Of a stretch of 64,000 nt of DNA, positions 10,079 to 21,692 are shown piece by piece. Position numbers and translations under genes: made by a program. Every line of letters begins with the position of its first letter. Positions within the stretch are counted from its first letter, which is position 1. The notes below the pieces were generated by a model. It ran no database searches. It was not told the DNA's origin and saw nothing but the letters and a program-made list of their open reading frames with translations. The DNA comes from Allomyces arbusculus (Eukaryota > Blastocladiomycota > Blastocladiomycetes > Blastocladiales > Blastocladiaceae), in the NCBI GenBank assembly GCA_027604705.1, contig JADHYV010000013.1:310001-374000 (forward strand). The letters run 5' to 3'.

Positions 10079-11834
10079 ATGAGCCGCGCCAGTAAGCACC
10101 CATCGAACGGACCGCCGCCCGAGCGCCAATTTCCGACCACGACCACGTTCGTCACGCAGCGCGAGAACTGTCGACTGCCCGGCGCCAACGGAGGATTCTT
10201 TGGCAACTGCCGAAATATCGAAGACTATGTCAAGGGCCAAAAAGTCGGCGAGGGCACCTATGGCGTCGTGTGTATGGACCATTCAAAAGTATCGCGCAAC
10301 AATGTGTCCCGGTCCCAAAAAGCTCATGACCACGCGCGCTGGCGGTATTGCACCATGTAGACCGCGTCAAGGACTCGCACCAGGAACATGGACCGGATTA
10401 CGCCGTTAAGCGTATCCGGATGGACAATGACAACGACGGGTTCCCGATCCCGAGTATTCGCGAGGTGTCGCTGCTACGTCAGCTCAAGCACAAGAATGTG
10501 GTTCGCGTGCAAGAGGTGGTTGTTGGCAGCAAGCTCGACCACACGTTCATGCTCATGGAGTTTTGCGATCGCGACTTGGCCACGATGCTGGATCGATTAC
10601 CCGAACCGTTGGCGCCACGCGAGGGTATTTTCCTCTTATCCTGCTGGCGGTGCCGTTCAAGTCTCTTGTCACTCATTTGGCTCCTTGTTCGCTCGTTTGC
10701 CCGACAGTGCAGTGTCTGATGCGCCAGCTGCTCGAGGGCATGATGTATTTGCACAACAACTTTGTCATTCATCGGTGCGCCTTGTTCTTCCTTTCCGTTC
10801 GCCTCTCCTCCACGAGTGCTGCACTGACCGATCACCTGGCCATCAGAGACCTCAAGCTCGCCAACCTACTTCTGACCCATGAGGGGATTCTCAAAATCGG
10901 TACGCACGCCAATTGAGCGTTCTCATTCTGTTTCCTCATTGCGCTGACAGTCTTCTCCACCTATTTTCGACAGCCGATTTTGGTCTCGCGCGCAAATTCG
11001 GGCTCCCGGCCAAGCCCATGACACCCCGCGTCGTGACGCTGTGGTACCGCGCGCCGGAGCTTCTGCTTGGAGAAAAGCTCTACACGATCGCGATCGACAA
11101 CTGGTGCAATGCCTTTTTCACTCTGCAATCCATTTGGCGTGCTGCTTTCTGCTTACTGACGTTCCATTGTCGGGCATAGGTCGATTGGCTGCATATTTGG
11201 CGAGCTCGTCATCAACGCGCCGCTGGTGCCGGGCAAGACCGAAATGGACCAGATCGACCTCATTTTTCAGCTCATTGGGTCGCCGACCGAGGACTCGTGG
11301 CCAGGGTGGACGCAGCTCCCGCAGGCCAAAGTTCTTTCTCTCCCGACCGATATGTGCGTCTCTCCCGATATCGCCCCGCTTTGTTGTCTTTGCCCAGCTT
11401 CTTCTCATTCGGCTCGTTCATTCGTGCAGACCCTCCAACCTCAGCGTCAAGTTTGAAAAACTCGACGCGCTTGGGTTCGAATTGCTCCAATCGTTCCTCA
11501 CTTACAACCCGGCACAGCGCATGACGACGGCGCGTGCCCTTAACCATCGCTATTTCCGTGACGGTGCGAATCACTTGCACCCCACCGTTTCAGTTTTTTA
11601 TGGATCACGGCTCACCCATCTCCCCATCGCACAGCTCCGCTTGGCGAACACGTCCTGCTGCAAAACCGACACATCTACGCGCAGATGGAGCAGTCGCGAG
11701 GGAGTATGCCGGGACCACCGCCACCGGGTGTGGTGGCTGGGCCCGCTGGTGGAGGACCAGCTGGACCAAACGGGTCGCACGGTGGCGGTGGGCCATATCG
11801 CGGCCATGAGGCAAAGCGTCGTCGCAAAATGTAA
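10079..11834 (+). CDS. CDK10: Cyclin-dependent kinase 10 (PISSLRE-type)
   Basis: Eight exons (10079-10271, 10361-10624, 10708-10774, 10847-10899, 10974-11103, 11180-11353, 11430-11563, 11635-11834) join in frame to 404 residues. The kinase core shows the glycine loop [10 protein letters not shown], the Lys motif YAVKRIRMD, a C-helix [11 protein letters not shown] (the PISSLRE motif that named CDK10), [25 protein letters not shown] and [15 protein letters not shown]10 pairs with cyclin M in animals and affects transcription and cell-cycle exit; its fungal role is unclear. A Pro/Gly-rich tail ends in a basic KRRRKM. The last 71-nt intron was placed by frame and length; without it the Pro/Gly tail falls out of frame. 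The stop is only 60 bp from that of the convergent helicase gene. Confidence 0.92.
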
Positions 11835-11894
11835 CTAGATTGAAGCCATAAATCCGTCCTTTCTTATTGGCCTCTCGAACCCCATCGTGTAACA

Positions 11895-14445
11895 TCACTC
11901 GTATCCGGGATAGCGCAGCTCGCCGTGCTCGCTCAAATACTCGACCAACCCCTTGCAAAATGGGCTCATGGAGACGGTATCACCTACACGTAAGAGGAAA
12001 GTCATTCACGGTCTCTATATCGCGTCAGATCCAGACCGAATCGTAACGTACTGTCGCACACCACGCACAAGTGCCGCCGCGCGCGTGTCATGGCCACGTT
12101 CAATCGCCGCTCGTCGCCCAAGAATCCAATCTCGTGCTGGTCATTGGACCGCACGAGACTCAGCACGACCGCTTCTTTTTCGCGGCCTTGCATCCCATCG
12201 ACACTGCCAATCTCGAGCGCCGGGAACTCGCTGTGCAGCCGGTCCTTGAGCAGCCCGACCTGTGCGTTATACGGCGTGATCACGGCAATCTCGTCGGCCG
12301 CCAGCCCCGCCGCATACAGCCGGCGCACGTACGCAGCGACAAGATCGGCCTCGCCCTCGTTACATTTACTGTCGGCATTCAGGACACTCGTCGCCGTATC
12401 GCCCGCCGACTCTTGCATGTCGGCACCCGCTGTATCGTAAAGAACGGCCACATGCTGCGTGTCCTCAGTCGACTCGACGTGCGACAGGTCCGGGAGCACG
12501 TGGTCGCGCACCGACGCGTGTGCTTCGAGTTTGCCGTCGTACAGAGCCGTGCTCGGGTAGGCCATGATTAGCTTGTTCATGCGGTACTGCACGGTGAGCA
12601 GGCGCACAGCAGACGGGCCGAGCAGCTTGTGTGCGCGCTCAAAGAGCGTGCGGTGCAACGGGTGGTTGGTGCGCTTGCTCTTGACGGTCGGTGGGAGTTG
12701 CAGGTGGTCTCCGGCGAGCACGGCCTTCTTACCCTTGAGCAGCGCAATCCAGCACTCGGGTTCTACACGAAGGAAACGACAGCACGGCCGTCAGCTCGAG
12801 TCACCAAGTCTGGCCTGACCAATACGCGAGATCATACCCAACGCTTGCGCGCACTCGTCAATGATCACCGTATCAAACACCTGCCCGCGCAGCTTATTGC
12901 TCCCGGCGCCATTCAGCGTCGTCAAGATTACCTTGGCGCCGTTGATGAGGTTCTGCACGACCTTCTTTTCGCGCAGGCGCATTTCCTTGCGCAGTTCGCG
13001 CACGTCCTGGTAAATTGCGCGCCGTTCCTGCCGGTTGCGCGTCTTGGTGACGCTCGCCAACTTCGTGTCCATTTCCTTAATAATGTCGGTGACGAGCTGA
13101 CCTTCGTCGCACGTGCGCACGCGCACGTCGAGTGAGTGCGCGAGAACCGAAGGGAGTACACGCGCCGGGTGGCCGAGTCGGAGCATGGGGAGCTTGAGCT
13201 TGGCGAGACGCTCGACAATGTTGTCTGGGAGTAGTGCGATGGGTGAGGGAGAGGCGTGCAGTGGAGAGTCACGCTGCGGTTGCCTCGAGCGTACCGACGG
13301 AAATGTTGGAGGGGCCGCACACGAGCACGCGCTCGCCGCGATCTGTGAGCTGGCGGATCAGTTCGACGACCGTCTGCGTCTTGCCCGTGCCGGGCTGCAC
13401 AGACGCGAACTGTGGTCAGACGCGTGATCGTGACCTCCAATGGGAGTTTGCAGGACGTACCGGTCCGTGGATCAGCGCAACGTCCTGAGCGCTCAGGCAG
13501 AGCTTGATCGCATCGACTTGGCTCGGGTTCAGGTCGGGGTTGAACAGTTTGAGCCTGGCCGGCGGCTTCGAGAAGCTGGCGGGCGCTTGGTTCATGAGCA
13601 CTTGGATGTGCCGCTCGGGGTTCTTTTCGATCACTTTTTCGAGGTCACGCAGCGTGTCCTTGAGTCGGTTGTAGGTGATCTCGTTGGCCAAGCGCGTACT
13701 AATTAAACGAGGCAGACCGATCAGCAAAGAGCAAGGGAAAAGAACATGAACAATGGAGAAGACGAACATGCGGCACTTCTCCACCATTTCGTCGGGCACC
13801 GCGTCGTCAAGCACAATTGTAACCTTGCCGTCAGCCACGCGGTACACGACGCCGGACGTGGCTGGTTTGCTTCCATTGCTGCTGTCGGCGACCATCTTGG
13901 TCTTGTCGGATGCCACGTACGCGTCGAGAGCGACAATGTCGCCGGGACGCAGCTTGTGCGGTGGGAGTTGGTCAAGGCCTGGTGTTGCGGGCTCGAGGTC
14001 AACGAGACTAGGCGTGGATCGAGCAGGATTAGTCCCGGTTGGCCATATCCAACATAGAGGCACAGAACACCCAAACACGACAGACCATTTTCCACCGAGG
14101 CCGGTGCGCACCGCGCCGACTTTGAGGTTGATCAGGCCGAGACCTGGTGGAGAACAGATAATTGCGTTACATGGTGCACGGAAATGGATCGAATCTAAGA
14201 ACAGCGAGTCATACCGGCTTTTTGGATCTGCGCTGGGGTCGACGCTACACTTTCGTGCGCACGTTGCAGCAAAAAAAAAGAGCCAATCATGAGCTGATAA
14301 CATTCCGTCACCTCGTTTCAAACACGATGCAACCTTTCAAGAGCTGCTCGGTCTCGCGGACTTCCTCGATGCGTTCCTCCTCGACCGCGTCCAGCAAGGT
14401 GTTGATGAACTTGGCCGGGTCCAACCGTTGCGCAGCTTGGGCCAT
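11895..14445 (-). CDS. HCS1: UPF1-like DNA/RNA helicase, IGHMBP2/Hcs1 family
   Basis: Nine exons on the minus strand (14445-14334, 14244-14215, 14143-14086, 14007-13777, 13698-13461, 13394-13295, 13224-12838, 12762-12052, 11983-11895) encode 651 residues of a superfamily 1B 5'-3' helicase. Motifs in order: [17 protein letters not shown] (I), [25 protein letters not shown] (II), [14 protein letters not shown] (III), LLTVQYRMN (IV), [15 protein letters not shown] (V) and [14 protein letters not shown] (VI). The N-terminal barrel [17 protein letters not shown] matches IGHMBP2. The R3H and AN1 zinc-finger domains of the animal protein are missing, as in yeast Hcs1 (683 residues). The family is linked to DNA polymerase alpha, ribosomes and tRNA. 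Exon 2 is only 30 nt. Confidence 0.92.
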
Positions 14446-15713
14446 GGTCGCTTCGTTGGAAAAGTGTTGGTAATGCGGCAAGTTGGCGTGTTAACTAAGG
14501 GCGTGCGCTCGAGACACTGTCGTTGCGTTGCGGATGACGAGGACACAATGCGCCGACCAGACGTTCATAAACGCACGCTCATGGTGAGGTTTGAACTTGA
14601 CGCGTGTCGGCACACAGCCCTTGCCGTTTGATTCTTCTTTGATGCACGCTCTGACAGGCCGCTGGCTGGTCTAGCGCCACATGTTCTTCATGTCGTGCCG
14701 CGGGTTGCGGCGTGTCAAACCGGCGCCGTCAAACAAGAAAGCGGAACCAGCCAGGACGAGCAACTGAAGCCTCGGCGCGTCTGTGCGGAACGTTACGGTG
14801 GGCGTCCGCTGCAACTGCTCTGGAGAGCCAGTCAAGGCAGCTGGACCACGACACGTTGCTCGGCGCGTCCCGCATGCAAGGACGGCCATTCCATGCCGTC
14901 GCGCCATCGTGACGAGCAAAAATCGTGAAATGCCATGATCCGACGCGTTCAAGTGGAGTGCGGCCAGCCGCGGGACCGCGAGCTCGACCCATGCTTGAGA
15001 CGTCAGTGCACGGCCTGGGCTTAAAAAAAAGTGGGCGGCGCATCGCCATCGACATGGGACCAAATTACTGACTTGGTGTAACGCACACCGCCGGGTCCAG
15101 GTGCGCGGGGAGCCAGGCGTGGTCGTTCGCCCGCGTGCGCGCGGCGGCAGCGTATTAATTGGGCGGCCCATAAAAAGCGCGCGAGCCCCGTCCTGGTCCC
15201 GGTCTGGCTCGCGTCGTGGGCGATTCAAGTTCAAAGCTGTCGTGTCGCGATCATTTTCCGACGGGGTGCTTCAAGTATGCGCGCCATGTCCCGGGTCGTC
15301 GCCGTTCTGAACGCCGCTGTCAGCACAACTGTCAAGGCTGTCAACGCAACAACGACCGCGCGCGTTCCGCATCCGCACCCAGTCATGTTGGCAACGGCCT
15401 TGATCTGGGTCACGATCGTCGCATCAAGTGTCGCCGCGTGAAGAGTCGTGAGCGGCGCGCATGGCAAGGTGCGAAATCTCTGCGTGCTGCGCGTGGAGCC
15501 CGTGCAGGACCGTGATTGACGCCCCCCTACGAAATTTAGGAGCGTTATGACCGCGTCGCAACGTGAATCCAATCTCTCGTCGTATTTGATCCACAGAACA
15601 CAGAGGAGCGGCTGCCACACGCGTGTAGGGTTATCCGGCGCCTGGAAAATATCGCGTGGGCGACACAGATGCAAATAAATACCCTTTGCTATTACAATAA
15701 ACAGGCAGCCGGG
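14446..15713. other. Unexplained 1.27-kb spacer between HCS1 and DCD1
   Basis: This spacer lies between the start of the helicase gene and the stop of dCMP deaminase, both on the minus strand. Frames up to 187 codons exist, but overlapping frames are open on both strands and none shows a domain or typical composition. I judge it intergenic: the HCS1 promoter plus unexplained sequence. No tRNA cloverleaf or repeat was found. Confidence 0.5.
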
Positions 15714-17093
15714 TCATTGATCCATATCGTCAAATGGCAAGACGGAGTCTGGCCGGCCCGCATCTCCCTGGTTTGCCGCACACGTCTGCGCCGAATACAC
15801 GACATTCCCACCGCGCCCAGACGGCAGTGCACCCCCACCACCCCCGCTGCCGGTCGCCACGAGCGTGTGCTGCCGGACCACGATCCCCGCGGCCCCAAAC
15901 AACATTTCCGCCACCCGCTTATCGTCCGCCAGCGCATAGGGCGCCGCGTAGACGACCGTGGCCACTTTCGCCTGCACAATCTTCTTGGCGCACCCAAGGC
16001 ATGGGAACATGGTGCAATACAGTGTCGCGCCCGACGTTGCGCGCATGCCGGCCTCGAGCAGCGCATTTTCCTCGGCGTGCAGGCACAGACACGCGTCGAG
16101 CGCGACACCGGCACGCGCGTTGCCGTTGCACCGCGCACACCCACCAGACGCGCAGTTGGCGAGGCCGCGTGGGGTGCCGTTATACCCGGTCGAGACGACG
16201 CGATTGTCGTACGTGACAATGCACCCGACCCGTTTCTTCATGCAGTTGGATCGACGCGCGGCGAGGTGCGCGAGCGTGATAAAGTACGTGTCCCAGCTAC
16301 CGTCTCCACCCGGTGAGGAAGCCACAAATGGTGGGGAGTATCAAGGGGAGGGAAAGGAAACGAACCTGGGCCGCAGCCGTTCCGGGTCGTCGAGCTGCAA
16401 GTCGAGAGTAGTCGCGCGCAGCGCATCGAGCGTGCTGGCATTGTTGATGATGGTCACGTCGGCGAGCGCCATCATCGGGTACGGATCCCCCGCCGAGCCC
16501 GTCATGTACCCGCGGTCCTGGTCGAGCGCGAGAAACTGGACCAGATCCGAGACACCGTTGGCCTGTGCGCTAGAGAACAGAACCACCAGTTGCATCAATC
16601 GTAGATCTACAAACAATCGACCCAAACACGGTTCCGTACCGTTGGAAACGCGTCAGGACGGGCGCGTCGACGGCCACGGTCAGAACAAACGGTCGCTTTT
16701 GCAGCTTGGCCAGGTCGTGCACGGTAGCCACGCCCCACACGACCCAGTGCTCTCGCCACCGGTTGTGGCTCATGACATGATCCTCGAGCTGCCGGTGCAA
16801 CACGGACGGACAAAAGGTTGGATGAGCTTGCGCACGCCCTGACATTGCAAAATCCAGTCGACGAACCTCACCTCGGCCGCGGTCGCAAATTGCACAATCG
16901 CATCTTGCTCGCTGTTTCTTGGCCCCGACTTGATGCTCTCGGTCTCCGCGGCACGTGCGCTTAGATCAGGTCGACCGTTTGCGGGTCCCGGAACGGGTAC
17001 GACTTGTGCGGACTGGAATCCGCGATCGTTTGCAAGGATGCGCGCGACGGCACGCTTGCCAGCGTACGCCGGGCCGACGAGTACAATCAACAT
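15714..17093 (-). CDS. DCD1: dCMP deaminase with N-terminal P-loop-like domain (Dcd1 type)
   Basis: Deoxycytidylate deaminase converts dCMP to dUMP for thymidylate synthesis. Four exons (17093-16872, 16788-16640, 16569-16366, 16296-15714) give 385 residues. The C-terminal half has RSNCMKKRVGCIV, YNGTPRG, the zinc/catalytic motif LHAEENALLEAG and the paired cysteines MFPCLGCAKKIVQ, all standard for the family. As in yeast Dcd1 (312 residues), a nucleotide-kinase-like N-terminal region comes first (MLIVLVGPAYAGKRAVARIL, a P-loop variant, and RPFVLTVAVDAPVLTRFQRY). The Met at 17093 begins the P-loop strand; an upstream Met at 17126 is possible. A Gly-rich tail of about 50 residues follows the deaminase core. 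Introns are 69-83 nt. Confidence 0.92.
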
Positions 17094-17611
17094 CGCCGTG
17101 CTTGTTTTTGGTAACGAGGCGAGCAAGGCCGATTTCGCGCTTTATATTGCAGCTCCGTTGTTGATGTTGTGACTAGCGGCGGTGTGGGCACCGTGCTGAA
17201 AGCCGGTCGGTGCGCTTGCTCCCGGTTAGGCGCGTCGTACACGTCGCAGGACTCGAGGGTTAAAACGCAAATCGTCGCGTGCTTGACAGAGAACTGCTTG
17301 ACTGTGGATGCAAGGATGTTGGTATTGCTCAGCCACCGTTTGCCTGTCGCAGTCAGCGGTCGTTTTGGGACTGCATCAGCGTCCGGGCTGCTTTCGCCAA
17401 GTGCGCTCAAGGACGACGTCGACTGCAAGAATCCCGCTCTGGACCCAGTTTATATTCGAGCCAACTCGGTGCAATACGCTATCGACGCCGTACAACTCTC
17501 GCCCAGTCCATTCCCGTCCACCATTGAACGTCGAGATCAGTATCTCCACTCGCGCTACGGCTGCAATCTTCGTTATCGACCCGACCAACGACGATTCCCA
17601 CTCCCGTTGCC
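17094..17611. other. Divergent promoter region, DCD1 / CUL1
   Basis: A spacer of 518 bp between the divergent starts of dCMP deaminase and cullin-1. Overlapping short frames lack recognisable features. It likely holds both promoters. Confidence 0.5.
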
Positions 17612-20519
17612 ATGTCGCTACGCAAGCGCAAAATCAACTTTGACGAGGTGTTCCGGCGGTTCATGGGCGTCGTACAGCAAATGTACAACCCGATTGCCGT
17701 ACATGCACCGGAGCCGGTAAAGGGCATGGACCTGTACCAGTGCGTTCGCCCCTGTAACAAACGGTGGACACGACACGCGCCAGCTGACGCGCTCCGGCTG
17801 TAGTGACGTCTACCTGATGTGCAACAACCAGCCGCGCCCGATGAACGAGGAGCTGTTCCTGCGCCTGGCCGATTTCCTGGAAGCGCAAACGACCAACGTG
17901 GCCGCGGTATGGTATTTACCGGCCCTGTCTTTTCGCTCTGTGCATTGTCCGGTCGAGCTGCGCGATACCTGACCCGTTCTGCGCACCATGTAGAGGATCT
18001 ACGCGAGCGACCATTTCCTGCAATCCTACGCGGCCGAATGGGATATATTCCAGTTTGCGACCGAGACGCTCAACACGGTCTGCGACATGCTCAACCGCAC
18101 GATGGAGGCGAATCTACGCGGCGCGCCCATGACCTCGGCGATGCGCGCGTTCCAGGGGCAGCACCCGAACGTCGGGAACAGTCGGTACCGCCGCCAGAGC
18201 ATGGAGAGCGTACGTGAAGTGGTTGACTGTATTGGTTCGCGAAACGCGGTCGCGTGCTCACGCTCCGTCGGCGATTTAGTTGGCCTACTCGTTGTGGAAG
18301 GAGCGCGTGTTCCGGCACCTGCGCCGCGAGCTGATTGGGTCGACCATGGAGGTCGTGCGGATCGACCGTGAAGGAATTCAGGGGCCACACGATGCCGCCA
18401 AAGCGCTTGCGCTCTCGCTCGGTGCGTGGTTATGCTTTTCGCGCGACGAGTATAGAGCGTGCGCTGACCTTGAACGGACCGCAAGTCACCTTGCAACCCA
18501 AAAAGCGCGACGAGACGACGACCATGGGCCCGACCGGGTCGCTCTACCTGTCCGAGTACGAGGCCGTGTTCCTGGCCGAGACCAAAAAGTACTATGAGCA
18601 AGAGTCGCGGCGCGTCATGCGCGACTTGTCGATTTCCGAGTTTATGAAGACGGTACGGCCGTGCCACCATCTCCTTTGCGCGGATGCGGCGCTTCTGACA
18701 TGGATCCCTTGCTTGTAGGCCGAGGACCGGTTGAAGCAAGAGTACCACCGCGCGCTGCGCTTTTTGCACCCGAGCTCGGTCGAGAAAGTCACGGCCGAGT
18801 GCCATGCGCAGTACATTGACGCGCACAAGCACCGGATCCACGACGCGTTCTTGGGGATGTTGCAGAATCGCATGAGTCAAGGTGCGTTGCTGGCGGGTTC
18901 GTGGACGTGGAGAGGGTGAGCGAGCGATTGATGACGGACTATTGGTAGACTGCAAGCTCGCGTACGAGCTCATGGCGCTGATTCCGGGCGGTATCCACAT
19001 GCTCACGGACGTCTACGAAAAGTACGTGACCGAGGAGGGACGGCGGCTCGTGTCCAAGGTACGTTTGTATAAATCCCCGCTGCAGGTGGAGGAGCTAAGA
19101 CTAACGCGCGTGCGCGCTGGACTGGCTAATGTAGGACCCGAAAACGCTCGCCAACAACTTGGGCCAGCTGCATGCGAACCGCATGGCTGACATTACGCAA
19201 ATGTTCCGGTTCGACCCGAGTTTTGTCGCGGCGCTTGACAAGGTCCGCTTCCATTTGCATGACTTCCCCTCATATGACCAGTGGGTGGAATGGACCGCTG
19301 ACCCCTCGCTCGCGGCTATGTGGCCTGCAGGCGTTCCGCAGCATCATCAACGACACGGCAACGCACGCGCCGGACCTTCTCGCCAAGTACTGTGACCAGT
19401 TGCTGCGCAAACCAAGCAAGTTGTCCGAGGCCGAGACCGAGGACCAGCTGACCATGGCGACCGTGCTCTTCCACTACATTGACGACAAGGACGTGTTCCA
19501 GAAACACTATGCGCGGTACCTGGCCAAGCGACTCATCTACCGTCAATCCGCGTCAGACGACTTGGAGTACCTGATGCTCACGAAACTCAAGGTCGCGTGC
19601 GGTGTCGAGTACACGGCCAAACTGCAGCGCATGTTCACGGACGTGCAGGTCTCGCAGGAGACGGGTACCGAGTTCCACGCACAGGTGGAGAAGCCGAACG
19701 CGGCCGAGTTCAATGCGCTTGTGCTCACGGCGGGCGCGTGGCCGTTCACGCAGGCGAGTGCCGCAAGCCAGGCGATTGCGCAGTTGCCCCTGGAGTTGGC
19801 GAATGGGGTCGCCGCGTTCACCGAGTTTTACAATACCAAGCATTCCGGGCGCAAGCTGTTTTGGCTGTGGAACTTGTGTCGAGGTACGAAACGACTTTCT
19901 TTCCGTCAGCGATGCGTGCGCTTGTTTACTCGGACTCACTGACTATGTCTACCCAATTTGACCAATAGCCGACGTCAAGCTGACCGGATACGACAAGCGG
20001 TACGAGCTGAACCTGACCGCGCACCAGCTCACGGTCCTTCTGCTCTTTAACGACGCCGACACGATTGCGACCGCCACCATCGCGTCCGTCCTTGGCGGCA
20101 CCCACACCGACGCCGACAAGATCATCCAATCGCTGATCGACGCACAACTCCTTCTCCCGTCCCCCGGCGGCACCGTCTCCGTCAACAAGAAATTCAGCAG
20201 CAAGCGGATCAAGCTCAAGTTGACAGCCTCATCGGGCGAGTCTTCTGGCGCGGGCGGTTCTGCGACGCCGACCGCGCACGAGACCGACCGGTCGCTAGAC
20301 GAGGACCGGAAACTGTACTTGCAGGCGATCATTGTGCGCATCATGAAGTCGCGCCGCGAATTGTCGCACACGGAACTGGTCCCGCTCGTCGTCGACCAGG
20401 CGAAGGCGCGGTTCGTGCCGTCGGTCGTGCTCGTGAAAAAGTGCATTGAGCAGTTGATCGACAAACAGTACCTCGACCGCGCCGAGCATGACCATGATCG
20501 GTACCTCTACATGGCGTGA
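17612..20519 (+). CDS. CUL1: Cullin-1 (Cdc53), SCF ubiquitin ligase scaffold
   Basis: Cullin-1 bridges Skp1/F-box adaptors and the RBX1 RING in SCF ligases. Ten exons (17612-17739, 17804-17906, 17994-18209, 18280-18367, 18456-18652, 18719-18881, 18949-19058, 19135-19242, 19331-19883, 19969-20519) encode 738 residues against 776 in human CUL1. Diagnostic matches to CUL1 rather than CUL3: APDLLAKYCDQLLRKPSK, YIDDKDVFQKHYARYLAKRL, SASDDLEYLMLTKLK, LQRMFTDVQVS, and the C-terminal neddylation winged helix AIIVRIMKSRRELSH with VLVKKCIEQLIDKQYLDR. The neddylated Lys lies in VRIMKSR. The exon 4/5 junction is the weakest: the intervening segment is about ten residues shorter than in human CUL1 and diverges there. 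A short acidic C-terminal tract ends DRYLYMA. Confidence 0.93.
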
Positions 20520-20787
20520 TTGGCGCTCGAGGGCGGGATGTGGGAGGTGGAGAAGGTTGTGCTGGCGAGATCTCGCGCGCGGGCGCGCGCGCACGGTTGC
20601 TGGGAGAATTTTTGGAGTTGCGCGACGCGAAGGTAGGAGAGTAGTCGTGATATCAGTAAAGATCTTAGTCGCGGCCTGCGCATGTGGCGGCGATTTGGAC
20701 GAGGGTCAGAACGAAAGAGCCAGCATTGTCGCGTGAAGGCAAACTCCATTTCTCTTAATCCGACATTGTTCCATTCCAACCACGACC
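20520..20787. other. Short intergenic spacer
   Basis: This 268-bp spacer separates the cullin-1 stop from the next plus-strand gene. It begins GC-rich and alternating (gcgcgcgcgggcgcgcgcgc near 20575) and should contain the CUL1 3' UTR and the next promoter. Confidence 0.4.
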
Positions 20788-21692
20788 ATGTCGACCTCGG
20801 CCAAGCGACTCCTCGCACACGATTCCGAAGCGCTGCAATCCCTGTCGAACCGCATCGAGTCCCTCGAGCGCGCCCTGGTCGGGGCCGCGGCACTGGGTCC
20901 CGATGGCACAGCAACAGCAACGACGGCGGCGCTCATGGACACAAACCTGTTGACGCGACTGCACCAGGCGCAGATGCGGCTCAATGTCGCCGTACAGCAG
21001 GCGCCGGAGGTGGGCGATGCGCTCGAACTGTGTACGGTCGAGTATGACCGAAATCGTGGCGTACTTGGACCGCATGGGCTGACGGTGGTCCTGTAGTCCC
21101 TGTGGCCTTGCCCAAGCTGTTCCGACACGCCAAGTCGCCATACCAGGCCGCGCATTTCTACTCGCGTGAGGCCATGACGGCGGCCATTGGGCCTGCGGCA
21201 GCGGTGCCTGTCACGGCCAAGATGGCGATCATCGAGTCGGCCGAGCAGGATGTCAAGGCCACATTCAGCGACTTGCTCAAGATTGATGCCGCCAACGAGG
21301 GACTTTCGCCCGATTCGTTCCGCGGTCCGCTTGACCCTTTGAGCGTGCAAACAGGTCGATCACGAAGGCTGACGACGGGACCCGATGTTAGAAATGGGCA
21401 AGTGCATTGGCGAGTACACGGCAGTCGAAGCCGCGGCTCACGACCAGGCCGCGGCCGTGGCCCAGTTGTCGGCACGCGTCACGGCGATCATGGAGTCGTA
21501 CGGTGCTTACGTACGTGGGTTGATTTAGAGGAAGTGCAATGGATTGAGGACGACGCCGACTGACGATCTGTGCATCGTGACTAGGTGGACTGTCTGTCGG
21601 ACGCGTTTGTGCAGCTCGACGAGGCGATTCGCGACGCGGAGAAGAAGGTGGTGGAGGTGGAGCGCGCGCGGCGCAAGCAGCAGGACGAGTAG
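20788..21692 (+). CDS. Helical protein resembling dynactin subunit 3 (p24)
   Basis: Four exons (20788-21031, 21097-21324, 21392-21510, 21585-21692) give 232 residues, mostly helix and coiled coil. The N-terminus has a leucine-rich coil with RIESLERALVGA, like the RVEELERWVYG start of dynactin p24. The middle shows a helix around AKMAIIESAEQDVKATFSDL, and the C-terminus is a long charged coil, AIRDAEKKVVEVERARRK. The intron after exon 1 (65 nt) contains a CTGAC branch-like site and its removal joins two otherwise out-of-phase frames. p24 is a shoulder-arm subunit of dynactin, the dynein cofactor; a dynein intermediate chain gene is 6 kb away. Similarity is in layout and scattered residues, so the family call is moderate. 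Confidence 0.5.

Noticed and set aside
17612-20519. Cullin-3 identity
   Set aside because: Internal and C-terminal blocks match CUL1 (for example LLAKYCDQLL and IVRIMKSR...KKCIEQLI) better than CUL3.
21032-21096. Possible frameshift in the p24-like gene (an EIVAYLDRM segment in another frame)
   Set aside because: A 65-nt GT-AG intron with a CTGAC branch-like site explains the phase change; the segment lies inside the intron.
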